A stretch of 64,000 nucleotides of DNA from Jacaranda mimosifolia. Its lineage: Eukaryota > Streptophyta > Magnoliopsida > Lamiales > Bignoniaceae. This document shows positions 12,343-22,210 of this stretch, in pieces. The number at the start of each line of letters is the position of its first letter. Within the stretch, counting starts at the first letter, position 1. Under the pieces are notes generated by a model. It saw only the letters and a list, made by a program, of their open reading frames with translations, searched no databases and was not told the origin of the DNA. Where the stretch lies: positions 29,182,501 to 29,246,500 of the forward strand of contig CM032117.1 of the NCBI GenBank assembly GCA_018894105.1, written 5' to 3'. The translations under genes were made by a program, and so were the position numbers.

Positions 12343-12376
<34 letters not shown>
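12190..12376. repeat. Two (TA)n microsatellites flanking AT-rich DNA
   Basis: TA runs occupy about 12190-12214 and 12345-12376, with a shorter one near 12508-12520. They immediately precede the pararetroviral block. The other side of the block also has a (TA)n(TG)n run near 27274-27303. From 12377 to 12585 the sequence is AT-rich and non-coding. Confidence 0.9.
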
Positions 12377-12378
<2 letters not shown>

Positions 12379-12585
12379 ACTTAAGAACGATTCATCAAAT
12401 TGAAAAAATAAATGATTTTATATTATATGAAATTAAATCATCTTAAATTATTTATTAAACAACTAAGCGCAATGTTTAATTATACGTGAAATATAAAACA
12501 TAATTAATATATATATATAACAAGTTATTTAAATAATTAAATAAATTAATTTAATTTAGAAAATCTAAATTAAATTAATCTAGAA

Positions 12586-13644
12586 ATGAATTTTCTTAAA
12601 GGAAAATCTAGTAATATTAAGAATAGTACTATGGAGGAAATAGATCTTCCAGTTAATATTGAACTTCTTAATAAATGGACCATTCCAAAAGTGGATCCAA
12701 AACTTATTTATCAATATGGAACATTTGAGAAAATAGGTCTCAAACAGGTGGTAAAAACTACTGAAGAAACAATTCCTATTTCTAAAGATGATATTACTTT
12801 ACAGTTGTTTCATAGATCTGATATTGATAAATATAGATCTGCTGATTATAGATTTATTCATATTGGTTTAATATAGATTGCTTTTAAACCGCTTACTCTT
12901 GATAATCTTCCTGATAGTTTTGTTGCTATTTTGCGTGATGCTCGTAATTTAAATTGGAAGCACTCAATTATGAGTGTGATACAATCGAGTTTGGCTCATG
13001 GCCCTGTTTATTTTAATGTTTATCCTAATTTGCAGTTATCATTAACTGATGTTAATATTTTACATGCTTTAACTTTAAATGTAAAGTTGCAGTTATAATT
13101 ATATGCTTAATACTGAAACAATTAGTATTACTTATCGTATTTACTATAAATCTTTGTACACATTGAATCCTATGTGTAAAAGGATTAATAGTAATAAAAA
13201 TGAAACAATTTTAATTGAAACCAATTTTTGTAAATCCCATATTACCACTAGGAAACCAATAAAATGGGATGATGTTAAATTTCCTGAAAATTGGATTATG
13301 GAAAATGATGTCCCTATTCAACCAGTAATACAAACGAATTAAGTAAGGTTATTCAAACCCCAGATGGAAATGTTTTAATTGAGTTTAAACAACCTAGTAA
13401 TAATAGGTTAAAATCAAGTAGATCTCATAGATCTTCTTCTTATTCTTCATTTTCTGTGTTTGATTCTCTTGATTATACTGTTGAAAGTCCTGAAATGTCT
13501 AGAGCTTCAACATTTAGAGTTAGGGAAAATAATTCAGAAACTCGATTTAGTAAATTAAAAATTTCTACTGATAATAATAGTGAGGAGTCTATTGAACCAA
13601 CTGAATTCGAGATGGATTTTTCTGTGAGAAATACTCGCATTTAA
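12586..13644 (+). pseudogene. Pararetroviral movement protein, copy A (broken)
   Basis: About 353 codons from the ATG at 12586 to the stop at 13642-13644. The N-terminal half has residues typical of the 30K movement-protein superfamily of Caulimoviridae (YRFIHIGLI, then GPVYFNVYPNLQLSL, then LHALTLNVKLQ). The family product lines plasmodesmata and moves virus between cells. The serine-rich C-terminal part (13380-13640) is less conserved. It is disrupted by a TAG at 12874-12876, a frameshift near 13095 and a 1-bp deletion near 13337. A 27-bp in-frame deletion near 13565 removes nine residues that copy B keeps. Both copies end in the same TAATAA, 13 bp before the next ATG. Confidence 0.8.
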
Positions 13645-13657
13645 TAAATTGTTTTAA

Positions 13658-16600
13658 ATGAATCAAAACAAACTTGATTTTTCTAAGGGTTCTTATAATA
13701 GAAAACTTATTCAACTTGAATTTAATAAAGATCGTTGGATTTTATTTAGAAAATGGTTTTTTGATAATTTTAATAAAGACCAACAAAATTATTTTCAAAC
13801 AGAATTTTATAAATTTGTGGAAGAAAAGAATCAAATTATACCTTTTGTTCCTTGGTTTTTGGTTAATTATATTGAACCTCAAATTTCTGTTCTTGAAAGA
13901 ACTTATGTTTATGATAATGGTAGGAAAGAAAAATCTGTTTTCCCTCCACAAGATTCTTTTATTATTGAAGGTAATAATAAATTTTCTTTTGTAGCATTTT
14001 ATACGATGCTTGAAAATGATACAGCTGTTGTTACTACTCGTAATATGAATGTTTTAATTAAACAGCAAAATTATGCTAATTTATATTTAAATGTGCTTGG
14101 TGAAAGTTTATAACAACTAGATCAAAGACTTAATAATATAATTTGTAATATGAAAAAATTAAATAAAAATATTAATAATTTGGAAGAAAAAATTGATAAA
14201 CAATTTGTTCATCATTCTCCTGATCAGATTGCAATGCCTTCTATTCAGCCCCCTCTTGAAATTGATAATTTCATACTTAGGGATGTTTCTGAATTAGAAA
14301 AAGTTATAACTAAGAAATTTGCTGAATTTAGAATTTCTACTCTTAATAAGGAGTTAGATGAGAATGATTATAATAATAAAGCTAGGGAAGAGATTAATAA
14401 AATACAAAATTATGCTGATAGGCCAACAATGAGAACTTATTATTATCCTAGGCTTACACCACAAGATGTGTTGCATGAAGAACAAGATTTAGTTCTTAAT
14501 AATTCTTATAATGGTAAAAGCATCTATGAATGGAACTTGGATGGTTTTACTAAACGCCATATTTATAATTTGGTGCATCGTATGTTGATGTATTGTACTA
14601 TTTGCAAGAATAATGGTAATAGTGATAAAACTGTTGCAAAAATGATTATTGCAGGTTTTACTGGCCAACTTAAAGGTTGGTGGGATAATTATCTTTCTCA
14701 GAATAATAAAGATAAGATTCTTAATACTGTTAAACAGGAAGGAAACAGTAATAATACTGAAAATGCTGTTTATACTTTGATTGTTACTATTATAGAATAT
14801 TTTACTGGTAGATGAACTAATAACTCTGAACATATTAGAACTTTATTAAATGGTTTGAAGTGTCAGAGTCTTACATCTTTTAGGTGGTATAAGAACACCT
14901 TTCTTTCTAGAGTTATGGAGCTTCCTGAGTCAAATAGTGACCATTGGAAATCCAAATTTATAGATGGGTTGCCCTCTTTGTTTGCCGAGAGAGTTAGAAA
15001 AATCCTTAGGCAAAATGAGTCTAATATAGACTATAGTAAATTTATATATGGCAAGTTAATAGGAACTTTGTATACAGGAAGGATTAGCCCTGTGTAATGA
15101 GATTAAATTGAATCAACAGATTAAGCGTAATAATATTACGGAAAGAAAACAATTAGGACAATTTTGTGGACAGATTGGGATGGAAAACTCAAAACAAGTT
15201 AATAATAATAAACCACAAAAACATGATAATGAGGGTTATAGAAAGAAATCTAGGAAGAAAACTCATAAATAGACTAGAGAAAAACAGAAAGAAAAAATGA
15301 AACGTTATAGAGAGTTTGGTAATTATAGAGAACCTAGACCTTCTAATAGGACCATAAAAAAGAAATTTCAAAAATATGGTGCCTGTTATAAGTGTGGTAA
15401 GGTAGGACACTATGCTGATAAGTGTAGGATGAGAGAAAGGATTAATAATCTTGAGATAGATGATAATCTTAAGGATATTCTTTATAAATTAATGTTAGAA
15501 TTTGATGATGATATTGATTCTGCTTTTTCTGATAATATCAATGAATGTGTTGATAGTTCTAGTTCTGAATGTGATCCTCGTAAGGAAGGATTGTCTTGTG
15601 ATAATAATATATCTGATAATAGTAAATCTGATAATGATGAGATGTATAATTTAAGTTCTCAATTTTCTGAATTGAATGTTCTTAGTAATGATAATACTAT
15701 TGAATTTTTAAAAATGATAAAAGATCCTATTTTAAGATCTAAAATAATAGATGAAATGGAAAATATTCCTTCTTCTTCTTCTCCTTCTCTAAATTCTTCT
15801 TCTTTTCAAAATGATATTTTATGGGATAATGATCCCTATTCTATGAAGTTTATAAAATTTTAGAAAATAGGAATAAAATTAGAAGTCCTACTAATATGAT
15901 TGATTTAAAAAAAGAAGTTGATAACTTAAAGAGAGAAATAATAGATTTAAAAAGAAATAATAATTCTTTAGAGGAAAGAATTAAAAGATTAGAAATTTCT
16001 CAGGGTAAACAAATTGTTCCTCAAATTGATAATGTTTAATTTTCCTGAAAGTATCACTAATAATATTCAAAGTGATGATTTTCTTAATAAATTAGAAATG
16101 GTTACTTCACAAAAATGGCTTGTGAAAATAAAACTTTTAATTAGTAATAATTTTTCAAAAGAATTTATTGCACTAATTGATAGTGGTGCTGATTTAAATT
16201 GTATTCAAGAAGGATTAATACCTACTAGATATTTTGAAAAAACTACCCATATTCTTAGAACTGCTAATAGTGAAAAACTTGACATTAGTTATAAATTGTC
16301 AAAAGCTTTTATTTGTAAAAATAAAATTTGTATTTCTAATAGTTTTTTATTGGTTAAAAATATTTCTAACCAAATTATTCTTGGAACCCCGTTTTTAAAG
16401 AAAATTTATCCTTTAAAAATGGTTGATAAAAATGGTTTTATTGGTACCTATAATAATAAAGAAATTTATTTTGAATTTATTGTTGAACCTTTTTTTAGAA
16501 TCCTTAATAATATTGAGGAAGTATTAAAAGCAAAGACTAATCATATTAATTTTTTAAAACAAGAAATTGTTAGTCTTGGTATTGATAATCAATTAGAAAA

Positions 16601-18050
16601 GCCTAAATTAAAAGAAAAAATTGCTTTTCTTGAAAACCAATTTGCTTTATCTGTGTGTGATGAACACCCTAATGCTTTTTGGAATAGAAAAAAGCATATT
16701 GTTGATTTGCCTTATGATGATAACTTTGATGGGAATATTCCTACTAAAGTTGGGCTCTGTCAAATGAATTCTGAATATTTAAATTATTGTAAAAAAGAAA
16801 TTGAGTCTTTATTACAAAAGAGCTTAATAAGGCCTACAAAGTCTGCATGGTCCTGTACTGCGTTTTATGTTAATAAACATAGTGAACAAGAACGTGGTGC
16901 TCTTAGACTAGTAATAAATTATAAACCTCTTAATAAGGTTTTAAAATGGATTAAGTATCCTATTCTTAATAAAAAGGATTTGCTTGATAGACTTTTTGAT
17001 GCTAATATATTTTCAAATTTTGATTTAAAATCTGGTTATTGGCAAATTTAAATTGCTGAAAAGGATAAGTTTAAAACTGCCTTTAATGTTCCATTTGGGC
17101 AATATGAATGGAATGTTATGCCTTTTGGTCTGAAGAATGCCCCTTCAGAATTTTAAAAAATTATGAATGATATTTTCAACCCTTTTAATAGTTTTATCAT
17201 AGTTTATATTGATGATATTTTGGTTTTCTCTAATACTATAGAAAATCATTTTAAACATCTTAATATTTTAAAAACTGCTATAATAAATAGTGGTCTTATT
17301 ATTTCTAAACCCAAAATGGTTTTATTTCAAACTAAAATTAAATTTTTGGGTCATTTTATTGAAAAAGGAAAAATTGTTCCTATAAATAGAAGTATTGAAT
17401 TTGCTTCTAAGTTTCCTGATAGAATTACTAATAAAACTCAATTACAAAGATTTTTGTTTTAATTACAAAGATTTTTAGGGAGTTTAAATTATATTTCTCC
17501 TTATTATAAAAATCTTGCTTAGGATACTGCATTGTTATATGATAGGTTAAAAAAGGTTCCTAAATCTTGGAATGATAGTCATACTAATGCTATTATTAAA
17601 ATTAAATAAAAGGTTAATAAATTACCTTGTTTAATGCTTTCTAATTCTAATTGTGATAAAATTGTTGAAACAGATGCCTCTGATATAGGGTATGGTGGTA
17701 TTTTAACTCAGATTGATCCTAATAGTAAGCAAAAAATTCCTGTTAGATTTTGTTATGGTAAATGGAATGATAGCCAGAAGAATTATGCAACTGTAGCTAA
17801 AGAAATCTTTGCTATAGTTAAATGTGTTCTTAAATTTCAAGATGATTTATATAATCAGTTTTTTATAATTAAAACTGATTGTTAGGCTGCTCAATTTATG
17901 TTTAATAAAGATTTTAAACATAATATTTCTAAACAAATGTTTGCTAGGTGGCAAGCTTATTTAGCCCCTTTTGATTTTAAGATAATATATAAAAAGGATA
18001 GTGATAATAGTCTTCCTGATTTTTTAACTCGTGAATTTTTACAAGGATGA
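13658..18050 (+). pseudogene. Pararetroviral coat protein-protease-RT-RNase H polyprotein, copy A (broken)
   Basis: About 1,464 codons. The order is coat protein (13658 to about 15,400), zinc knuckle CYKCGKVGHYADKC (15384-15425), an acidic serine-rich tract, a coiled-coil-like stretch (15905-16010), aspartic protease DSGAD (16179), RT with VINYKPLNK, FDLKSGYW and YIDD (17205-17216), and RNase H with ETDAS, AKEIFAIV and KTD. The family product is cleaved into capsid and replication enzymes. Many breaks are present: stops in the coat region (TAC to TAA near 14112, TGG to TGA near 14815, CAG to TAG near 15271), a +1 shift near 15067, a 4-bp deletion near 15845, a 2-bp deletion near 16033, and RT/RNase H stops at 17050, 17154, 17460, 17520, 17607 and 17884. 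The 16033 deletion makes protease look like a separate ORF; copy B shows it was fused. Confidence 0.9.
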
Positions 18051-19504
18051 TCCCTTATAGGGGCCACAATCCTTTCTCTAATAGAGGAGGAAGAGGAAGC
18101 AATTATCGTGGCACGCCAAGACCGTTAATATAACATGGCAAACAGAAGTTAATAGCTTCCCCGGTTTCTCAGGCATCATATGCCTCTTCAACCTCTTCTG
18201 ATCCAATTTATAAAGATCCCCTTTTTGCAGAATTTCTGCAATTCAAACAAAAACAAAATACAGATGAGTCTAATAGACCTTCTGCCTCCAACCCGTCCAA
18301 AAAGGCAGAAGGAACTAATAAACCTTCTTTTGTGGATGTTACTTCTAATATTGCATCCCCAGTTGATGAGGATTCTCTCACAACTTTTGAGCAAAAAGAT
18401 GCTAAGGATATAATAATAATCCTTGAGCATAAAGATCTTCAATGGAAGAATGATCCATGGGTAATAAACCAAAGGTACTTGGATACAACATCATATGCTG
18501 TTGGGTCTTATAAACCCAGAATGTTTTTTGAAAATATTCTTATTTTTACTGGCTCTTGTGAGGTTAATCATTATTTTCCTTATCAAGAGAAAAATGTTTT
18601 CAATTTTAGTAAAATAATAATTAAAAAATTAATTTCTATTGAAGAATGGGGTTTATCCTCATTAAAAGAAAAAGAATTTTTTGTTAATAGAATTACTTAC
18701 AAATTTAATTACTGGGATTATATTCAGGCTTTTAAAAATGTTTTTCTTTACGAAAATCGCAGGAGAAAACATACTTGGTTTATAAAAGTATGTCCTGAAC
18801 TTTTTGATACAAAAATACCAAATTGGTTTTTGTTTTGGTGGCAATCATATGGTCTTACCCTTAATATTCTGCCAGATCAATTCAGGTAGACCTATGATAA
18901 ATGGAGTCAATATTGTCCAAAATTGATTGAAGCAGAAGAAAATGATCAAATGGCAACTAATAAAGCAACCATGCTCTTTTTCATTGAATTTTTCATTCCC
19001 TGGATCTGGAAATGGGTTCCAGAAGTTGGAGTTACTGAAGATAATATTCCTTGTCTTTATCGTTCCTATTATATCAAATGGTGGAGCAAGATGCTTCAAA
19101 TTGACAAGGAAAGAGGCCAAATGGAGGGTCAAGATACTTTAAATAATATTTTTAAAGCAACACAATTATACAAGGAAAAATTTGAATCTGATAAGAGAAA
19201 AGAAGCTTCATCATTGTTCGGAAAAGCTTCAGAAAAGATAAAAATGCGCAAGGGAAAATTGTCCAAAGAAGACTTGCTTAAAGAAGTACTTAATATGGTA
19301 CAGGCTGAGTTAAAAGGACAAGATGATAATGAACCATCAGATGAAGAAGATGATAATGTATCAATGGCTACTTCATCCAGATCAAGGACAGATGACAACC
19401 AATATGGATGTCTGGGAGATGAATCACAAGATCCCAATGAGGATATACCCTCAACACAAGACATTCATAAAATTATTGTTTCTCTCAGAAAAGAAAAAGA
19501 ATAG
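18047..19504 (+). pseudogene. Pararetroviral downstream ORF, copy A (broken)
   Basis: Starts at an ATG overlapping the polyprotein stop (ATGA). The N-terminus is glycine/arginine-rich (PFSNRGGRGSNYRG). The central part is aromatic-rich with W and F clusters, and the C-terminus is charged and acidic (EPSDEEDDN). Two nonsense codons split it: CAA to TAA near 18130 and CAG to TAG at 18887-18889. Function is unknown. A protein in this position occurs in some endogenous caulimovirids, and a transactivator-like or silencing-related role is only a guess. The intact counterpart is copy B, 20753-22210. Confidence 0.8.
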
Positions 19505-19581
19505 AGGGATAAAATAGTAATTTGTAATAGGAATTACTATTTAAACAGTAATATACTGTTCATTTTTACTGTTTAAGTTAT

Positions 19582-19664
19582 TGTTCGGATTCAAAAATTT
19601 TGAAATCCGCACAGTAGCATTAGCTTTTTACTGTTCGGACTCGAAATGTTTGAAGTCCGCACAG
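19582..19664 (+). promoter_or_regulatory. Duplicated 33-bp near-palindrome upstream of the TATA box, copy A
   Basis: Two units (19582-19614 and 19632-19664) each read TGTTCGGA...TCCGCACAG, with arms that can pair (CGGATTCAAAA with TTTTGAAATCCG). The first bases of each arm co-vary between units in copy A: GGAT/ATCC against GGAC/GTCC. The second unit ends about 23 bp before the TATA box, so an enhancer or factor-binding role is plausible. Confidence 0.55.
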
Positions 19665-19687
19665 TTTTTTTTTTCTTTTCCTTTGTC

Positions 19688-19695
19688 TATATATA
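19688..19695 (+). promoter_or_regulatory. TATA box of the pararetroviral pregenomic promoter, copy A
   Basis: TATATATA followed by GG, in the intergenic region after the last ORF. This is the usual place for the caulimovirid pregenomic RNA promoter. Transcription would start roughly 25-35 bp downstream and read rightwards toward the spacer. Confidence 0.65.
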
Positions 19696-19987
19696 GGTTT
19701 GTTTTGTGTTGTTGGGAGGAGGACGCTTTCCATCCCTCTTCACATTTTTCTTTGTTTTTCCCCTATGTAATTTCCCCGTTTGTAATTTTCCTTCTTTAAG
19801 TTTAGTTTTATTTGTATAATACAAAAAGTTGCAGTTTTGAAGATCCCTTCTTGGTAAGCTTCTATTTTATTTTATTGGTTTTTTTTTTTAAATTATTTAA
19901 GTTTATAACTTAGCCTAATGGAAGGCTAAGGTGTTTGTGTTAAACATGTAAGAGTTAAATATTTCCTATATAGTTATGGTAAAGGTC
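19696..19987 (+). other. Pararetroviral leader region, copy A
   Basis: Non-coding sequence between TATA and the arm end, rich in T tracts. I do not find a good tRNA-Met primer site (TGGTATCAGAGC) in it, which may mean the site lay in the lost part of the leader. Confidence 0.5.
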
Positions 19988-20268
19988 TGTATATGTACAA
20001 GACTATGTAAGAAGGGTTCGGATCTCATGGTCTGGTTAGCCAGTTATGGTTGGGTTCTAAGGCTTAACGGCCCTATAAGTACGTTGTCCTCTGGGAGTTT
20101 GCCCTTTTGCCCTTGTTAGCCGGGTTTGGCGTTGGTGGGCGTTTCTGGGCTCTTGTGTTCCAGAATTCATATTTAGTGGGCTTGTTAAATTCAGGTAAAC
20201 AGTCCCAATCATGTGATGCTGTACCATCTATGCACTGGATCTTATGAAGGGGGGCCACAGATCAGGCG
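19988..20268. other. 281-bp spacer at the centre of the inverted repeat
   Basis: Neither arm extends into it. It is clearly richer in G and C than the viral arms and has no open frame of note. It may be leftover viral leader from one copy or filler host DNA. No primer-binding site, tRNA or transposon end was recognised. Confidence 0.6.
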
Positions 20269-20561
20269 GACCTTTACCATAACTATATAGGAAATATTTA
20301 ACTCTTACATATTTAACACAAACACCTTAGCCTTCCATTAGGCTAAGTTATAAACTTAAATAATTTAAAAAAAAAAAATCAATAAAATAAAATAGAAGCT
20401 TACCAAGAAGGGATCTTCAAAACTGCAACTTTTTGTATTATACAAATAAAACTAAACTTAAAGAAGGAAAATTACAAACGGGGAAATTACATAGGGGAAA
20501 AACAAAGAAAAATGTGAAGAGGGATGGAAAGCGTCCTCCTCCCAACAACACAAAACAAACC

Positions 20562-20569
20562 TATATATA
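20562..20569 (-). promoter_or_regulatory. TATA box of the pararetroviral pregenomic promoter, copy B
   Basis: Mirror image of 19688-19695, reading leftwards across the spacer toward copy A. Confidence 0.65.
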
Positions 20570-20592
20570 GACAAAGGAAAAGAAAAAAAAAA

Positions 20593-20675
20593 CTGTGCGG
20601 ATTTCAAACATTTCGAGTCCGAACAATAAAAAGCTAATACTACTGTGCGGATTTCAAAATTTTTGAATCCGAACA
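20593..20675 (-). promoter_or_regulatory. Duplicated 33-bp near-palindrome, copy B
   Basis: Units at 20593-20625 and 20643-20675, the counterpart of 19582-19664. The unit nearer the TATA box has ATCC where copy A has GTCC, so that arm pair is imperfect here. Confidence 0.55.
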
Positions 20676-20752
20676 ATAACTTAAACAGTAAAAGTGAACA
20701 GTATATTACTGTTTAAATAGTAATTCCTATTACAAATTACTATTTTATCCCT

Positions 20753-22210
20753 TTATTCTTTTTCTTTTCTGAGAGAAACAATAATTTTATGAATGTCTTG
20801 TGTTGAGGGTATATCCTCGTTGGGATCTTGTGATTCATCTTCCAGACATCCATATTGGTTGTCATCTGTCCTTGATCTGGATGAAGTAGCCATTGATACA
20901 TTATCATCTTCTTCATCTGATGGTTCATTATCATCTTGTCCTTTTAACTCAGCCTGTACCATATTAAGTACTTCTTTAAGCAAGTCTTCTTTGGACAATT
21001 TTTCCTTGCGCATTTTTATCTTTTCTGAAGCTTTTCCGAACAATGATGAAGCTTCTTTTCTCTTATCAGATTCAAATTTTTCCTTGTATAATTGTGTTGC
21101 TTTAAAAATATTATTTAAAGTATCTTGACCCTCCATTTGGCCTCTTTCCTTGTCAATTTGAAGCATCTTGCTCCACCATTTGATATAATAGGAACGATAA
21201 AGACAAGGAATATTATCTTCAGTAACTCCAACTTCTGGAACCCATTTCCAGATCCAGGGAATGAAAAATTCAATGAAAAAGAGCATGGCTGCTTTATTAG
21301 TTGCCATTTGATCATTTTCTTCTGCTTCAATCAATTTTGGAGAATATTGACTCCATTTATCATAGGCCTGCCTGAATTGATCCGGCAGAATATTATGGGT
21401 AGGATCATATGATTGCCACCAAAACAAAAACAAATTTGGTATTTTTGTATCAAAAAGTTCAGGACATATTTTTATAAACCAAGTATGTTTTCTCCTAGGA
21501 TTTTCGTAAAGAAAAATATTTTTAAAAGCCTGGATGTAATCCCAGTAATTAAATTTGAAAGTAATTTTATTAACAGAAAATTCTTTTTCTTTTAATGAGG
21601 ATAAACCCCATTCTTCAATAGAAATTAATTTTTTAATTATTATTTTACTAAAATTGAAAACATTTTTCTCTTGGTAAGAAAAATAATGATTAACCTCACA
21701 AGAGCCAGTAAAAATAAGAATATTTTCAAAAAATATTCTGGGTTTATAAGACCCAGCAGCATATGATGTTGTATCCGAGTACTTTTGGTTTATTACCCAT
21801 GGATCATTCTTCCATTGAAGATCTTTATGCTCAAAGATTATTATTATATCCTTAGCATTTTTTTGCTCAAAAGTTGTGAGAGAATCCTCATAAACTGGGG
21901 ATGCAATATTAGAAGTAACATCCACAAAAGAAGGTTTATTAGTTCCTTCTGGCTTTTTGGACGGGTTGGAGGCAGAAGGTCTATTAGACTCATCTGTATT
22001 TTGTTTTTGTTTGAATTGCAGAAATTCTGCAAAAAGGGGATCTTTATAAATTGGATCAGAAGAGGTTGAAGAGGCATATGATGCCTGAGAAATCGGGGAA
22101 GCTATTAGCTTCTGTTTGCCATGTTGTATTAATGGCCTTGGCGTGCCACGATAATTGCTTCCTCTTCCTCCTCTATTAGAGAAGGGATTGTGGCCCCTAT
22201 AAGGGATCAT
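20753..22210 (-). CDS. Intact 485-codon pararetroviral downstream ORF, copy B
   Basis: The only long viral frame with no interruption: ATG at 22208-22210 overlapping the polyprotein stop, TAG at 20753-20755. Residues 1-30 are Gly/Arg-rich, 30-100 Ser/Pro/Lys-rich and 105-350 globular with many W, F and Y (HTWFIKICPELFD, FFIEFFIPWIWKWVPE, DNIPCLYRSYYIKWW). Residues 350-430 are Lys/Glu-rich and probably helical, and the tail is acidic and serine-rich (PSDEEDDNVSM). There is no signal peptide or clear membrane span. Function is unknown. By position it could be the second ORF of florendovirus-like genomes or a distant counterpart of the caulimovirus transactivator. Expression in the plant is not shown. 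Confidence 0.8.
   Translation of the reverse strand: MIPYRGHNPFSNRGGRGSNYRGTPRPLIQHGKQKLIASPISQASYASSTSSDPIYKDPLFAEFLQFKQKQNTDESNRPSASNPSKKPEGTNKPSFVDVTSNIASPVYEDSLTTFEQKNAKDIIIIFEHKDLQWKNDPWVINQKYSDTTSYAAGSYKPRIFFENILIFTGSCEVNHYFSYQEKNVFNFSKIIIKKLISIEEWGLSSLKEKEFSVNKITFKFNYWDYIQAFKNIFLYENPRRKHTWFIKICPELFDTKIPNLFLFWWQSYDPTHNILPDQFRQAYDKWSQYSPKLIEAEENDQMATNKAAMLFFIEFFIPWIWKWVPEVGVTEDNIPCLYRSYYIKWWSKMLQIDKERGQMEGQDTLNNIFKATQLYKEKFESDKRKEASSLFGKASEKIKMRKEKLSKEDLLKEVLNMVQAELKGQDDNEPSDEEDDNVSMATSSRSRTDDNQYGCLEDESQDPNEDIPSTQDIHKIIVSLRKEKE

Larger units (their letters stand above)
13118..19987 (+). repeat. Left arm of the pararetroviral inverted repeat
   Basis: 6,870 bp matching the reverse complement of 20269-27134 almost throughout. 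By eye the two differ by a few percent. The arm ends at AAAGGTC (19981-19987). Confidence 0.95.

Noticed and set aside
16014..17051. Protease-RT as a separate viral gene overlapping the coat ORF
   Set aside because: The overlap exists only in copy A because it lacks two bases; copy B reads straight through.
18845..19132. Antisense frames inside the viral downstream ORF (and mirror frames in copy B)
   Set aside because: They are complements of the real coding strand and are conserved only because the sense frame is.
19988..20268. tRNA-like or primer-site sequence in the spacer
   Set aside because: A GGTTCGGA string is present, but no acceptor stem or cloverleaf fits and TGGTATCAGAGC is absent.
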